This document shows, in pieces, positions 28,135 to 38,166 of a DNA stretch of 64,000 nucleotides. The stretch is taken from positions 19,381-83,380 of the forward strand of contig JAKORG010000049.1 of assembly GCA_029777945.1 (NCBI GenBank), written 5' to 3'. The notes under the pieces are model-generated. The model saw only the letters and a list, made by a program, of their open reading frames with translations. It was not told where the DNA came from and did no database searches. Source of the stretch: Deltaproteobacteria bacterium (GTDB lineage Bacteria; Desulfobacterota; Syntrophorhabdia; Syntrophorhabdales; Syntrophorhabdaceae). The position numbers were made by a program, and so were the translations under genes. Each line of letters begins with the position of its first letter. Within the stretch, counting starts at the first letter, position 1.

Positions 28135-28488
28135 ATGGAAAAAGAGAAATTAGAGTTTTACAAAAAAAGACTTCTTGAAATGAGAAAGGATATCTTAAAA
28201 AAGGCAAAAAAACTCAAGGAAGATTCATATTCCCTTGGGACCGATGGTATCCAGGACATGGCAGATGCGGCAAGCAATACTTATAATGTAGATATTCTTA
28301 TGAGCATAAGCGATAACGACATAAAGATGCTAAAAGAGATAGACAGTGCCATCGACAAGATAAATAATGGTACATACGGCATCTGTGAGGAATGTGAAGA
28401 AAAGATAAATGAAAAAAGACTTGAAGCAAATCCAACGGCAAGGTATTGTATAAATTGTAAGAGGTTAATGGAACAAAAAGGTATATAA
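28135..28488 (+). CDS. DksA/TraR-family zinc-finger protein
   Basis: This 117-residue protein has a helical hairpin N terminus and a C-terminal C4 zinc finger, CEEC...CINC, in the context YGICEECEEKI...ARYCINCK. DksA family members enter the RNA polymerase secondary channel and act with ppGpp. The coiled-coil tip normally carries DxxDxA, and here DMADAASN is seen near residue 40, which is consistent with it. The start was placed at the ATG at 28135, which has AGAGG 6 bp upstream, rather than the preceding TTG. Confidence 0.85.
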   Translation: MEKEKLEFYKKRLLEMRKDILKKAKKLKEDSYSLGTDGIQDMADAASNTYNVDILMSISDNDIKMLKEIDSAIDKINNGTYGICEECEEKINEKRLEANPTARYCINCKRLMEQKGI

Positions 28489-28493
28489 AAAAT

Positions 28494-29885
28494 ATGAAAT
28501 ATAAAATTTTAACCATTATTCTTTTTGTCTTTATCATCCTATACATCTACCTTGATAATCTCAATCCCCAGAATGTGAGATTATATATAGGATACGGTAA
28601 GTTTTATGAGACAAGTGTCTCAAGCTTTGTTGTAATCGCATTTATATTGGGCATCATCGTTTCTGCATTAGCAGGTTTGATAATAGATTTAAAAAATTTT
28701 CTTACCAATTGGAAAAAGGGCAGAAAAGAAAGAAAAATTAAAGAATTTAAGGAGAGTTTTGAAAAGGCAAAATCATACGTATTAAAAGGCGATAAAGAAA
28801 AGGCAATTGAAAGTTTGAATAGAATAACAAGAAGATATCCGGATATGGAAAGTCCATATATCTATCTTGCAAATCTTTATATTTCTTCAAAAGAATTAGA
28901 AAGGGCTTTAGATGTTCTAAACCAGGCAGAACAAACCATCGGTAAAAAAGAAAGGATACTCTTAAAAAAGGCGGTGGTTAATAAATCTCTGAATAACACG
29001 AATGAAGCAGAAAATAGTTTATTGGAAACCATTAAAATAAACGAAGCAAACATTTCGGCACTAACACTCCTCAGGGATATATATGTAGAAAAGAAAGACT
29101 GGGATAGTGCCTATAACATCCAAAAAAGGATAAAAAGATTAGTAAAGGACGAACAGGAGCAAAGAAGATTCATAGGTATTAAGTATGAACTAATATGCGA
29201 GTCATACAGTAAAAAAAATGAATTAAACGAAGATAAGATTATAAAAGAATTAAAAGAGATAATAAACGAAGATAAGAGATTTATTCCAGCATATTTATTT
29301 TTAGCAGATATTTATAAAAAAATAGGTAGACTAAACGAGTCGGGAAGGGTTTATGGTAGAGGATATACAAAGACCGGTCATATAATCTTTCTTTTAAAAA
29401 TGGAAGATCTATACATTGAAAGGGGAGATCCGGGAGTTATTTTGAAGATATACAGAAGGATCATGGACATATCCCCGAATAATCGTTTGATAATCTTTTT
29501 ATATGCAAGGTTGTGTTTAAGGCTCGAGATGATTGATGAGGCAATAGACATGTTAAATAATCTCCTTGCAGAAGGTGTAGATTTTAAAGGCCTCCACAGA
29601 GCAATGGCCGAGGCCTATATCCATAGAGGAGAAATGAAGAAGGCATTAGATGAATTCAGGCGTACCTTCCCTATCGAAAAGGTATATATACCCTTTGCAT
29701 GCAATGTATGTAATTCTCAAAAAGAAGAATGGGAAGATTTTTGTTCCAATTGTTTTAGTTGGAATACAATAAATGTAAGAACAGGTGAATTTTTAAAGAT
29801 TAATGTAAAGGATACAATAGATATAAAGGCATTCTACGAAATGAGTGAATGGTATAGAGAAGAGCCGGAAGAAGAAGCCAAGTGA
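28494..29885 (+). CDS. LapA-LapB fusion: two-TM domain, TPR repeats and rubredoxin-like zinc ribbon
   Basis: This 463-residue protein starts with a LapA-type domain: two membrane helices (about residues 3-20 and 43-66) around a short loop, then a basic segment. From about 80 to 395 it consists of tetratricopeptide repeats. It ends with a four-cysteine rubredoxin-like ribbon, C403, C406, C417 and C420, in the form found at the end of E. coli LapB (YciM). In E. coli LapA and LapB are separate adjacent genes, and LapB controls LpxC stability and LPS assembly. Here they appear fused into one chain. It begins 5 nt after the DksA-type gene. Confidence 0.8.
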   Translation: MKYKILTIILFVFIILYIYLDNLNPQNVRLYIGYGKFYETSVSSFVVIAFILGIIVSALAGLIIDLKNFLTNWKKGRKERKIKEFKESFEKAKSYVLKGDKEKAIESLNRITRRYPDMESPYIYLANLYISSKELERALDVLNQAEQTIGKKERILLKKAVVNKSLNNTNEAENSLLETIKINEANISALTLLRDIYVEKKDWDSAYNIQKRIKRLVKDEQEQRRFIGIKYELICESYSKKNELNEDKIIKELKEIINEDKRFIPAYLFLADIYKKIGRLNESGRVYGRGYTKTGHIIFLLKMEDLYIERGDPGVILKIYRRIMDISPNNRLIIFLYARLCLRLEMIDEAIDMLNNLLAEGVDFKGLHRAMAEAYIHRGEMKKALDEFRRTFPIEKVYIPFACNVCNSQKEEWEDFCSNCFSWNTINVRTGEFLKINVKDTIDIKAFYEMSEWYREEPEEEAK

Positions 29886-29924
29886 TTCCTGCTGAGTTGC
29901 ATTGATACATATGTTTTATCCTTC

Positions 29925-29942
29925 TTAAAGGATATCCTTTAA
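29925..29942. promoter_or_regulatory. 18-bp perfect palindrome upstream of comF
   Basis: TTAAAGGATATCCTTTAA is a perfect palindrome 7 bp before the comF ATG. A further TATCCTT at 29917-29923 can pair with the AAGGATA part, so two alternative hairpins are possible in RNA. The gene has no clear Shine-Dalgarno other than AAAGGA inside this palindrome. It could be an operator or a translation switch, or chance in an AT-rich gap. Confidence 0.35.
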
Positions 29943-29949
29943 TAAATCA

Positions 29950-30654
29950 ATGCCATCACTAATAAATAACCTTGTAAAAAATATCCTCCATATAGTATAT
30001 CATCATACATGTGCATCTTGCGGAGAAAAAGGCGATATAATATGCAAGGCATGTAAAGATTCATTTTTGTTTATTGATTATAATAACATATGTCCATTAT
30101 GCGGTAGGCATGTGGGAAAAAGGATTTTGTGCGGTGAATGCATGCTAACAAAAAGATATTTTTCAGAAGGATATTTTGGTTTTGTTTATGAAAATAGATT
30201 AAAGGAGGCCATTCATACCTTTAAATTTAAAGGTAGACCAGAGGTAGGAAGGTATCTCGTTTCACTTATTAAACATATTGTATCCCCTCTTGCCGATAAA
30301 ATAGATTTAATAGTTCCTATGCCCATAACAGAAAAAAGGCTGAAAGAAAGGGGATTCAATCAATCGTATATAATCTCTGAAGAAATCTCAAAAATTATTA
30401 ATAAACCCGTTATTGATGCTGCCCTTATCAAGTCAAGGGAAACAAAAGACCAGTATTCACTTTCAAGGGAGGATAGAAAAAAAAATATAAAAGGTGCATT
30501 TACACTAAAGAGGCCTGATATTATTAAAGACAAGAATATACTCCTCGTTGATGATTTATACACAACAGGATTTACTGCAAATGAGGCATCATATATAATA
30601 AACAAGGCAAAGCCCACCTCCATAATATTTTTTGCCCTTGCAAGGACGCTGTAA
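29950..30654 (+). CDS. ComF family phosphoribosyltransferase-like protein
   Basis: This 234-residue protein has a zinc-binding N terminus (CASCGEKGDIICKAC, then CPLCG and CGEC). Its C-terminal type I phosphoribosyltransferase fold has the PRPP motif ILLVDDLYTTGFTANEAS. ComF/GntX proteins take part in DNA uptake or in biofilm and phosphorus-related functions. With a type IV pilus in the same window a role in transformation is conceivable. The stop overlaps the start of the AsmA-like gene. Confidence 0.88.
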   Translation: MPSLINNLVKNILHIVYHHTCASCGEKGDIICKACKDSFLFIDYNNICPLCGRHVGKRILCGECMLTKRYFSEGYFGFVYENRLKEAIHTFKFKGRPEVGRYLVSLIKHIVSPLADKIDLIVPMPITEKRLKERGFNQSYIISEEISKIINKPVIDAALIKSRETKDQYSLSREDRKKNIKGAFTLKRPDIIKDKNILLVDDLYTTGFTANEASYIINKAKPTSIIFFALARTL

Positions 30655-33600
30655 TGAAAAAGATATGTTATATCCTCTTAATCTTTTTTTTATTTTTTTT
30701 TGGTATTGCCATTGCATGTTATTTTACACTTCCCAAAACAATTGGTTATTTTGCAGGTAAGGCGATAAACGGAAGTATCACTATAGAGGATATAAAAATC
30801 GGTTATAACAGGGCCTTAATCTTTGATATAAAATCTATTGAATTTAAAGGTGATGTAAAAGGTTTTATAAAGTCGGTTTATATTTCCTTCAGCTTAAAAA
30901 GAAAACTGTTTTTTGATAACATTATTATATCTGACTTTGAAATAGATATAAAACCTACAAAAAAACAAAAACCACAGTTTATAAAAATACCTTCAGAACA
31001 TATTGTTTTAAAAAACGGTATAGTAAAATACGAAAACTATGCATTTACGATTCATAATGGGAAATTAGATTACAATAAAAACAAAAGGCTTTTTAACTTT
31101 TCAGTAGATATAGGGAACAACACATTTTTTAAATCTTTTAAAGCAGAAGGCACAGCCGTTTACAGCAAAAGGAAATTCGAAATAAAAGGAAAGACAGATA
31201 TATTTGGTATAAATGTCGGGCAAATTTCAAATGATTTGAAAGGTAAGGCTGATTTAAGTTGTAATTTTTTCTATGATAAAAAAGAACTAAAGTTAGAAGG
31301 CCCTTTTAATATAGCCGATTTTTATCTAAAATTGAATTTTTTCTCAATGCCTATTCAGTTAAAAAATGTTGGTGGTAAGATGTCTTTGGCATATTCTAAA
31401 AACATGGTAGATATAAAAATTAATGGGATTAAATTTAAAACAACCCTCATTGAGATAAATTTGAGACTTGATTCAGAAGGACTTAAAACACTTGTGATTA
31501 ATTCTGACTACATTGATATAAAGGATATTAAAAAATACATCTTATTTGGTTATTTTTCAAAAGATGTGGGTAGATATATAGGTTTTATAAAAGATGGTAA
31601 AGTGAAGATAAAAAGATTGACATATAACAACAAAAATGCCCTTTTTTTATGCGATCTCAGTATAAAAGATATGGGATTGGTCTATGAAGGTTTTGAATTC
31701 ACACAGATGCAAGGTAATATAGTATTTGATAACAATAAGGCAAAGATAAATAGATTTGAGGGTAGATATAAAAACAGTGCAATTAAAGACATATCCGGTG
31801 AGGTTAGCTATAAAAGAGGTTATTATGCGAAATTAAAAGGTAGTTATTTTGTGGACCTTATGGATCTTCCATCAAAATTTGACCTTGATGGCATTCGTTT
31901 TAAAAACGGAACATCTGAAGGCATAGTTGAGTTTGAATACACAGGAGAAGATTACAGTGTTTCAGGAAAGGGCATTTTAAACAACAGTGAAGTATTGTAC
32001 AAAAACATTTCTATGATAGCCAATGGTAACTATAATTTCAAAAAGGATGAAGTAGAGTTTGATCCCCTTATATTATCAAAGCATGATACTAATTTAAGAT
32101 TTAAGGGTAAATGGCGTAAAAATTTTTTAGATTTAAAAATATTAGGGGTTTTGGATGTAGAGATCATAAAAAAATTCGTAAAGATTCCATTTCATATTGA
32201 AGGAATGGCAGATATTGATGCAGATATAATCCAAAGTGAAGACACACTGCAATTATCATGTAATGTTAATTTAGATGAGTTAAGCTATACAATTGAGCAT
32301 TATTTAAAAAAAGAAAAGGGGATAAAAAATAGTTTTTTGTTAAATGCCTTAAAAAAGGATGAATTTATAGAAATTGAGGATTTTAATTTTGAGCTTGAAG
32401 ATTTAAATCTAATCCTTTCAGGAACCCTTTCAAAAAAAGGGGCAAAAAATGTAAAATTAAAATTACTCGTGCCAGAATTAAAAAATAAGGATTATATAAC
32501 ATTTCTTAATGGAAGCAAGGCAGAGGGATATGTTTTCGTTAATTTAAATGTAAAAGAGATTTTATTTCCCTTAAAAAATATTCCGTCCATATACGGTAGG
32601 TTAGAGATAAAAAACGGTTATGTAAAAGTACCGGACATACCATCACCTATAAAAAATTTGGATGTAATGGCATACTTTGAAGGAGATAGATTAGATTTAA
32701 AAATTAATAATATAAAAAGTGAAAACAGTTTAATAAAATCAATGGAATTTAATTCCCAGGGCATTGAAAAGCCAGAATTTAAACTATCTTTAGATATAGA
32801 AAAATTAGATTTTAAAGATTTTGAAACAAAAGGGGAAAAGAAAATAAAATTTTATTCCTTAGAACCTGATTCTATATTGGCATATGCAAAAGGTGACATA
32901 ACATTAAAGGCTAAGGAAATAAAAGCGATGAATAGTGTTGGCAACGATATAATCTTAAGGGTAACTTACGATAATAGAATGTTTAATATTTTAGAATTGA
33001 AAGGAAATGCCTTAGATGGATTTATAGATGCTTATGGATATTTAGATCTTTCAAAAACAATCCCCTATATAAGTCTAACAGGCAGGATGAACAATATATC
33101 AAGTGGAGATTTTTTAAGAATGCTCGGTGCAACGACACAAATAATAGAATCAAAAGAATTTATATTTTTTGATGTTAATTTTCATGGTAATGATATAGAT
33201 AGATTTAAAAGGACCTTATCTGGTAAAACAACTATATACAGTGAGGATGGGGTTATTAAAAGGATGAATCTTTTATCAAAAATACTTGGTCTTTTAAATG
33301 TTTATGACTTATTGAGAGGGAAAGTAGATTTAATGTCAACGGGGTTCAATTATAAGAAAAACAGTGCCACCTTTATTATTAATAATGGGGTATTTACAAC
33401 GGATAACTACTTATTAGAAAGTCCCGCCATGATTATCACAGGACAGGGAAGTTTGAATTTAATAGACGAAACAATGGAAGGGGTTGTTACAGTATTTCCA
33501 TTTGTTACCCTTGATAAAATAATAAGTAATATACCCTTTCTCAAAAATATATTAAAAGATAAGAAAAAGGGGGTCGTAACTGCGGTATTTAACGTAAAAG

Positions 33601-33731
33601 GGCCCATTGAAGACCCAGATGTAAATTTAGCATACATGCAAACATTTAGTAGTTTCCTTATAAATATTTTGAGAGGGATAAAGGAGATGCCGGAAAGTAT
33701 AATCATGTTTCCTAAGGAGTTGTCTAAATAA
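30654..33731 (+). CDS. Large AsmA-like (YhdP/TamB-type) envelope protein
   Basis: This 1025-residue protein has one N-terminal membrane anchor (about residues 4-26). A very long repetitive beta-rich periplasmic region follows, with repeated G-x-(hydrophobic)-x-(hydrophobic) strands such as LKGKADLSCNF, IEGMADIDADI and GYVFVNLNV. The C-terminal AsmA_2-like part contains SGKTTIYSEDGVIKRMNLLSKI and TGQGSLNLIDETMEG. AsmA-like proteins are proposed bridges for phospholipid transport to the outer membrane. It overlaps comF by one base, so it is cotranscribed. Confidence 0.82.
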   Translation: MKKICYILLIFFLFFFGIAIACYFTLPKTIGYFAGKAINGSITIEDIKIGYNRALIFDIKSIEFKGDVKGFIKSVYISFSLKRKLFFDNIIISDFEIDIKPTKKQKPQFIKIPSEHIVLKNGIVKYENYAFTIHNGKLDYNKNKRLFNFSVDIGNNTFFKSFKAEGTAVYSKRKFEIKGKTDIFGINVGQISNDLKGKADLSCNFFYDKKELKLEGPFNIADFYLKLNFFSMPIQLKNVGGKMSLAYSKNMVDIKINGIKFKTTLIEINLRLDSEGLKTLVINSDYIDIKDIKKYILFGYFSKDVGRYIGFIKDGKVKIKRLTYNNKNALFLCDLSIKDMGLVYEGFEFTQMQGNIVFDNNKAKINRFEGRYKNSAIKDISGEVSYKRGYYAKLKGSYFVDLMDLPSKFDLDGIRFKNGTSEGIVEFEYTGEDYSVSGKGILNNSEVLYKNISMIANGNYNFKKDEVEFDPLILSKHDTNLRFKGKWRKNFLDLKILGVLDVEIIKKFVKIPFHIEGMADIDADIIQSEDTLQLSCNVNLDELSYTIEHYLKKEKGIKNSFLLNALKKDEFIEIEDFNFELEDLNLILSGTLSKKGAKNVKLKLLVPELKNKDYITFLNGSKAEGYVFVNLNVKEILFPLKNIPSIYGRLEIKNGYVKVPDIPSPIKNLDVMAYFEGDRLDLKINNIKSENSLIKSMEFNSQGIEKPEFKLSLDIEKLDFKDFETKGEKKIKFYSLEPDSILAYAKGDITLKAKEIKAMNSVGNDIILRVTYDNRMFNILELKGNALDGFIDAYGYLDLSKTIPYISLTGRMNNISSGDFLRMLGATTQIIESKEFIFFDVNFHGNDIDRFKRTLSGKTTIYSEDGVIKRMNLLSKILGLLNVYDLLRGKVDLMSTGFNYKKNSATFIINNGVFTTDNYLLESPAMIITGQGSLNLIDETMEGVVTVFPFVTLDKIISNIPFLKNILKDKKKGVVTAVFNVKGPIEDPDVNLAYMQTFSSFLINILRGIKEMPESIIMFPKELSK

Positions 33732-33746
33732 AAAAATTGGAAAACA

Positions 33747-34625
33747 ATGATGGATAGAAAAATAAAAATTGGGATAATAGGTGCAGGCAAGGTTGGTGTT
33801 TCGCTGAGTTTTGTTATGTTAAAAAAGGGATTTAATGTGGTAGCCATATCGGATAATGAGCAAGACGCATTGAACAATGCCCATAGATATCTCGGTAGCA
33901 AAGGAAATATAATATTTACAAAAGATAACTTTTATGTATTAAAACTCTCTGATGTAATAATCCTTGCTATACAGGATAGATTAATAAAAGATGTGGCAGG
34001 CGAATTATATTCAAAAGCTGAAAAACTAATCGATAAGGTGATTGTCCATACATGTGGTTCATTGGCATCTGATGTTTTAAAACCCCTTGATGAAAAAGGT
34101 GCAATGCTTGGGGTTATACATCCATTACAGACATTTCCTGATATAGAAAGTGCCATAAAGGTCATACCAGAGACGTATTTTTTTATAGAGGCTTCGGGTA
34201 AGGCAAAAGATATATTAGGATTTATAGGAAAAAAGATAGGCAAGGAGACGGTATTTATAAAGGGTCAACACATGGTTTTATATCATCTTTCAGCTGTTTT
34301 TGTATGTAATCTTCTATGTGCCCTATTGTATTTAGGTGAAAGTATTATGAAAAATATAGACATAGAATTAGCCCCCTTTTTTCCCATAATAAAAGCAACA
34401 CTTAATAATATTGAAAAAAAAGGGCCTCTATATTCCCTTACAGGTCCTATTGTAAGGGGTGATGTAGAAACCGTTCTCTCTCACCTTAAGGCTATTGAAG
34501 ATGAAAAGCTTATAAAATTGGTATATAAAGACTTATCCATGATTGCGGCCCGGATGGCAAAAGAGCGAAAGGCAATAGATGAAAAAACATACAAAAAGAT
34601 AGAAGAAATACTAAGGAAGGATTGA
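33747..34625 (+). CDS. Rossmann-like and DUF2520 domain protein
   Basis: This 292-residue protein has an NAD(P)-binding N terminus (IGIIGAGKVGVSL) and a C-terminal DUF2520 helical domain with HPLQTFPD and GQHMVLYHLSAVFVCN. It resembles ketopantoate or pyrroline-5-carboxylate reductases in fold order, but the substrate of the family is unknown. It sits 15 nt after the AsmA-like gene and its stop is 2 nt before the sirtuin start, so it is part of a housekeeping operon. Confidence 0.85.
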   Translation: MMDRKIKIGIIGAGKVGVSLSFVMLKKGFNVVAISDNEQDALNNAHRYLGSKGNIIFTKDNFYVLKLSDVIILAIQDRLIKDVAGELYSKAEKLIDKVIVHTCGSLASDVLKPLDEKGAMLGVIHPLQTFPDIESAIKVIPETYFFIEASGKAKDILGFIGKKIGKETVFIKGQHMVLYHLSAVFVCNLLCALLYLGESIMKNIDIELAPFFPIIKATLNNIEKKGPLYSLTGPIVRGDVETVLSHLKAIEDEKLIKLVYKDLSMIAARMAKERKAIDEKTYKKIEEILRKD

Positions 34626-34627
34626 AT

Positions 34628-35353
34628 ATGATAGAAAAGGTCATTGAAAGATTGAAAAACACAAAATCATTACTTGTAATAACAGGTGCAGGTATTTCAG
34701 CAGAAAGTGGAATACCCACATTCAGAGGCGCAGATGGGTTGTGGCAGAATTACCGGGCAGAAGAACTTGCAACTCCCTGGGCATTTGAGAGGGACCCTGT
34801 TACTGTATGGAAGTGGTATGACTGGAGAAGAGGGATCATATCAAAGGCAGAACCAAACAAAGGCCATATTGCCATAAAGGGCTTTGAGGAAAGGTTTGAA
34901 AATTTTTTTCTCATAACACAAAATGTAGATGGCCTTCATGCAAGAACAGGAATAAAAAACATGGTAGAGATACATGGAAACCTTTGGAGGGTCAGATGTT
35001 CAAAAGAGAACAAAACCTTTATGTTATTGGATCATCCTCTAAGGGAAATTCCCCCTCTATGTGATTGCGGAAACATTTTAAGGCCCGATGTTGTATGGTT
35101 TGGTGAATCCATTCCTTATGAATATTTGGAAAAGGCTTACTCGGCAATAAATAGTTGTGATACCTTGATTGTTGCCGGGACCTCCGGTGTTGTATATCCC
35201 GTTGCCTCCTTTCCTCAAATGGTTAAAGATAATGGAGGATTTGTAATTGAAGTAAACATAGAGGCAACACCCATAAGCCAGATAGCAGATATCTCTTTAT
35301 TCGGCGCTTCAGGAGATATCTTGCCTTCCCTTTTGAAAGGTTTGGCGGGTTAA
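34628..35353 (+). CDS. Class III sirtuin (NAD-dependent lysine deacylase)
   Basis: This 241-residue Sir2 protein has GAGISAESGIPTFRG, NVDGLH and the catalytic His in EIHG. The pair Tyr64-x-x-Arg67 (YDWR) is the class III signature that recognises acidic acyl groups, so desuccinylation or deglutarylation is possible besides deacetylation. The zinc site is unusual. Only one Cys is seen in the first half (RCSKE where CxxC is expected) and CDC in the second. ATG 34628 is preferred to a TTG at 34622 because of the AGGAAGGA upstream. The gene is tightly linked to the DUF2520 gene. Confidence 0.88.
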   Translation: MIEKVIERLKNTKSLLVITGAGISAESGIPTFRGADGLWQNYRAEELATPWAFERDPVTVWKWYDWRRGIISKAEPNKGHIAIKGFEERFENFFLITQNVDGLHARTGIKNMVEIHGNLWRVRCSKENKTFMLLDHPLREIPPLCDCGNILRPDVVWFGESIPYEYLEKAYSAINSCDTLIVAGTSGVVYPVASFPQMVKDNGGFVIEVNIEATPISQIADISLFGASGDILPSLLKGLAG

Positions 35354-35394
35354 TTTTCTTGATTATTTGTTTAAAAAGTCTATAGAATAATAGC

Positions 35395-36282
35395 ATGAAT
35401 ACAAAACAGCTAAAGGGAATAATGGAAGAATTTATCAGATACCTTCAAGTAGAAAAGGGTGCGATGGCAAATACAAAAAGGGCATATAAATCTGATATTA
35501 AAGGCTTTATAAAATTTATTGAAAAAAGTGGGTATCATGAAATTGACCATCATACAATAAGATCATACATTGTAAGCATATACAAGGATATTAAAAAATC
35601 ATCACTCTCAAGAAAGATTTCTTCTATAAAGGTCTTTTTCCGGTTTCTAAAAAAGAAAGGCTATATAGTGGACAATACGGCATTAATTATAAAAAATCCA
35701 AAAGCAGAAAAGCACCTCCCTAAATTTTATACAATCGATGAAATGTTTCGATTTTTAGATTATCTACCTACTGAAAAGTGGAATCATTTAAGAAACAAGG
35801 CAATATTCGAACTTATGTATTCCACTGGAATCAGGTCTCAAGAGGCCCTTGACATAAATGTTGAAGATATACATATCCAGGGGATGTGGATAAGGGTAAA
35901 AGGTAAAGGCGGTAAAGAGAGGGTTCTGCCTTTTGGAGAAAAGGCAAAAAAGGCACTGGAATCGTATATAGAATGGCTTAAAGCAAATAAGTTATACAGC
36001 CCTGAAAGACCTTTATTTGTAAATTTTAAAGGCGAAAGATTATCTTACAGAAGCCTGCTTCGGATAATGAAAAAGTATCAATTAAAAACTGGTTTGTTTA
36101 AAAACCTTACTTTACATAGTATCAGACATTCCTTTGCAACGCATATGCTGGACAGTGGAGCAGATTTAAGAAGTATTCAAGAATTGTTGGGACATTCAAG
36201 ACTCTCAACAACACAGAAATACACCCATGTCTCCATGGATAAACTAATGGAGACATATGATAAATCCCATCCAAGAAGGTAA
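35395..36282 (+). CDS. xerC: Tyrosine recombinase XerC
   Basis: This 295-residue site-specific recombinase resolves chromosome dimers. An N-terminal SAM-like DNA-binding domain (about residues 8-90) is followed by the catalytic domain. The catalytic domain has the Arg in TGIRSQE, Lys in KGGKERVLPF, HSIRHSFATHML and LLGHSRLSTTQKYTH, giving the R-K-H-R-H-Y set. Position directly before hslVU is the classic xerC/codV-hslVU order, which favours XerC over an integrase of a mobile element. Confidence 0.93.
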   Translation: MNTKQLKGIMEEFIRYLQVEKGAMANTKRAYKSDIKGFIKFIEKSGYHEIDHHTIRSYIVSIYKDIKKSSLSRKISSIKVFFRFLKKKGYIVDNTALIIKNPKAEKHLPKFYTIDEMFRFLDYLPTEKWNHLRNKAIFELMYSTGIRSQEALDINVEDIHIQGMWIRVKGKGGKERVLPFGEKAKKALESYIEWLKANKLYSPERPLFVNFKGERLSYRSLLRIMKKYQLKTGLFKNLTLHSIRHSFATHMLDSGADLRSIQELLGHSRLSTTQKYTHVSMDKLMETYDKSHPRR

Positions 36283-36285
36283 GAT

Positions 36286-36810
36286 ATGAAATCTACAACA
36301 GTGATATGTGTAAGACATGGGGGTAATGTTTCAATCGGCGGCGATGGACAGGTGACCTTTAATACCACAGTTATGAAACATACGGCAAAAAAAATAAGAA
36401 AATTATACAAGGATAAATGCCTTGCAGGATTTGCCGGTGCCACTGCCGATGCATTTACCCTATTTGAGAGGTTTGAAAAAAAACTCGAAGAATACAACGG
36501 TAATATAATCAGGGCATCTGTTGAGCTTGCAAAGGACTGGAGAACGGACAGATTGCTACGAAGGCTTGAGGCGCTACTTATCGTTGCAGATAGAGAACAT
36601 ACCCTTATCCTTTCCGGAAATGGTGATGTGATAGAGCCGGATGACGGTATAGCTGCCATAGGTTCAGGTGGACCATACGCTCAAGCAGCAGCAAAGGCAT
36701 TAATAAAACATACAGATTTGACTGCCACTGAAATCGTAAAGGAATCCATGCGGATTGCCTCAGAAATCTGTATTTACACAAACGACAACATAACCATAGA
36801 GGAATTGTAG
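36286..36810 (+). CDS. hslV: ATP-dependent protease peptidase subunit HslV
   Basis: This 174-residue proteasome-like threonine peptidase is the partner of HslU. After a short propeptide (MKS) the mature N-terminal threonine would be Thr4 in [47 protein letters not shown] and [13 protein letters not shown] match HslV throughout. It follows xerC by 3 nt and ends immediately before hslU. Confidence 0.97.
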   Translation: MKSTTVICVRHGGNVSIGGDGQVTFNTTVMKHTAKKIRKLYKDKCLAGFAGATADAFTLFERFEKKLEEYNGNIIRASVELAKDWRTDRLLRRLEALLIVADREHTLILSGNGDVIEPDDGIAAIGSGGPYAQAAAKALIKHTDLTATEIVKESMRIASEICIYTNDNITIEEL

Positions 36811-38142
36811 ATGAAGACACTAAAACCAAGGGAAATTACAGAAGAATTAAATAGATTTATAATTGGTCAAAATAAGGCAAAAAGGGCAGTTTCTATAGCA
36901 TTAAGAAATAGATGGCGCAGACAGATGATTCCAGAGGAATTAAGGGACGAAATAGCACCAAAAAATATTATCATGATAGGACCCACTGGTGTTGGAAAAA
37001 CAGAAATTGCAAGAAGGCTTGCAAAATTAGCAAACGCACCGTTTTTGAAGATAGAGGCAACAAAGTTTACAGAGGTTGGTTATGTAGGAAGAGATGTAGA
37101 ATCTATGATAAGGGATCTTACAGAGCTTGCTGTGAACATGGTAAAAAAAGAAGAGCAAGAGGCAGTAATGGAGAAGGCAAAGGTTCTTGCTGAAGAGAGG
37201 ATGCTCGATATACTTCTGCCCACCCAAAAGAAAAAAACTATTGGAAATGAGATAGAACAGGAAGATTCTTCAAGGGAAAAACTTAGGGCCTTATTTAAGG
37301 CAGGAAAACTTGATGAAAAGATGGTTGAGGTAGAGATGCCCGATAGGGTCCTACCCATAATCGAAATATTTTCTGCCTCAGGTATGGAAGAGATGGATAT
37401 GCAGATAAGGGATATATTCGGAAATATTTTACCAAAAAAGACAAAGAGGAGAAAATTAAAGGTCAAAGAGGCTTATGAATATTTGATTCAGGAAGAATCG
37501 AAAAAACTCATTGATATGGATAAGGTCGTAAAAGATGCTATAGAAAGGGTTGAGCAGTCGGGTATAATATTTCTCGATGAAATAGATAAGATTGCCAGCA
37601 GGGACAGAACCCATGGACCCGATGTATCAAGGGAGGGTGTCCAGAGAGATATACTACCCATTGTAGAAGGGACAACGGTTACAACAAAATATGGCATGGT
37701 AAAGACAGACCATATATTGTTTATTGCAGCAGGGGCATTTCATATGTCAAAGCCGTCGGATTTGATACCCGAGCTCCAAGGCAGGTTTCCCATAAGGGTT
37801 GAACTTGATCCCCTAACCAAAGAAGATTTTTACAGGATACTAACAGAGCCCGATAATGCCCTTATAAAACAGTATAAGGCACTTCTTGCCACAGAAGATA
37901 TTGCCCTTGACTTTGAAAAAGAGGCAATTGAGGAGATTGCCGAGATAGCGCAGAAGATAAACGAGATGACGGAAAATATAGGAGCAAGAAGGCTTTATAC
38001 CGTTATGGAAAAGTTATTGGATGATATATCCTATTCTGCCCCTGACATGGAAGAGAAAAAGATTATTATAACAAGGGAATATGTGAGAGAAAAATTAGGA
38101 GAGTTTTTAGAAAGGGAGGATTTAAGTAGATATATATTATAG
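36811..38142 (+). CDS. hslU: ATP-dependent protease ATPase subunit HslU
   Basis: This 443-residue AAA+ unfoldase has Walker [16 protein letters not shown], Walker B with [11 protein letters not shown], the [16 protein letters not shown] pore region and an I-domain in the middle. The C terminus REDLSRYIL is the conserved tail that inserts into HslV. It starts directly at the hslV stop codon. The HslVU pair degrades misfolded and regulatory proteins in the cytoplasm. Confidence 0.98.
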   Translation: MKTLKPREITEELNRFIIGQNKAKRAVSIALRNRWRRQMIPEELRDEIAPKNIIMIGPTGVGKTEIARRLAKLANAPFLKIEATKFTEVGYVGRDVESMIRDLTELAVNMVKKEEQEAVMEKAKVLAEERMLDILLPTQKKKTIGNEIEQEDSSREKLRALFKAGKLDEKMVEVEMPDRVLPIIEIFSASGMEEMDMQIRDIFGNILPKKTKRRKLKVKEAYEYLIQEESKKLIDMDKVVKDAIERVEQSGIIFLDEIDKIASRDRTHGPDVSREGVQRDILPIVEGTTVTTKYGMVKTDHILFIAAGAFHMSKPSDLIPELQGRFPIRVELDPLTKEDFYRILTEPDNALIKQYKALLATEDIALDFEKEAIEEIAEIAQKINEMTENIGARRLYTVMEKLLDDISYSAPDMEEKKIIITREYVREKLGEFLEREDLSRYIL

Positions 38143-38166
38143 AAATTTTTAATAACAGGAGCTTTT

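Noticed and set aside
35395..36282. Tyrosine recombinase as a sign of an integrated mobile element.
   Set aside because: It lies directly before hslVU in the standard xerC-hslVU order. No att-like repeats, tRNA or phage genes are near.
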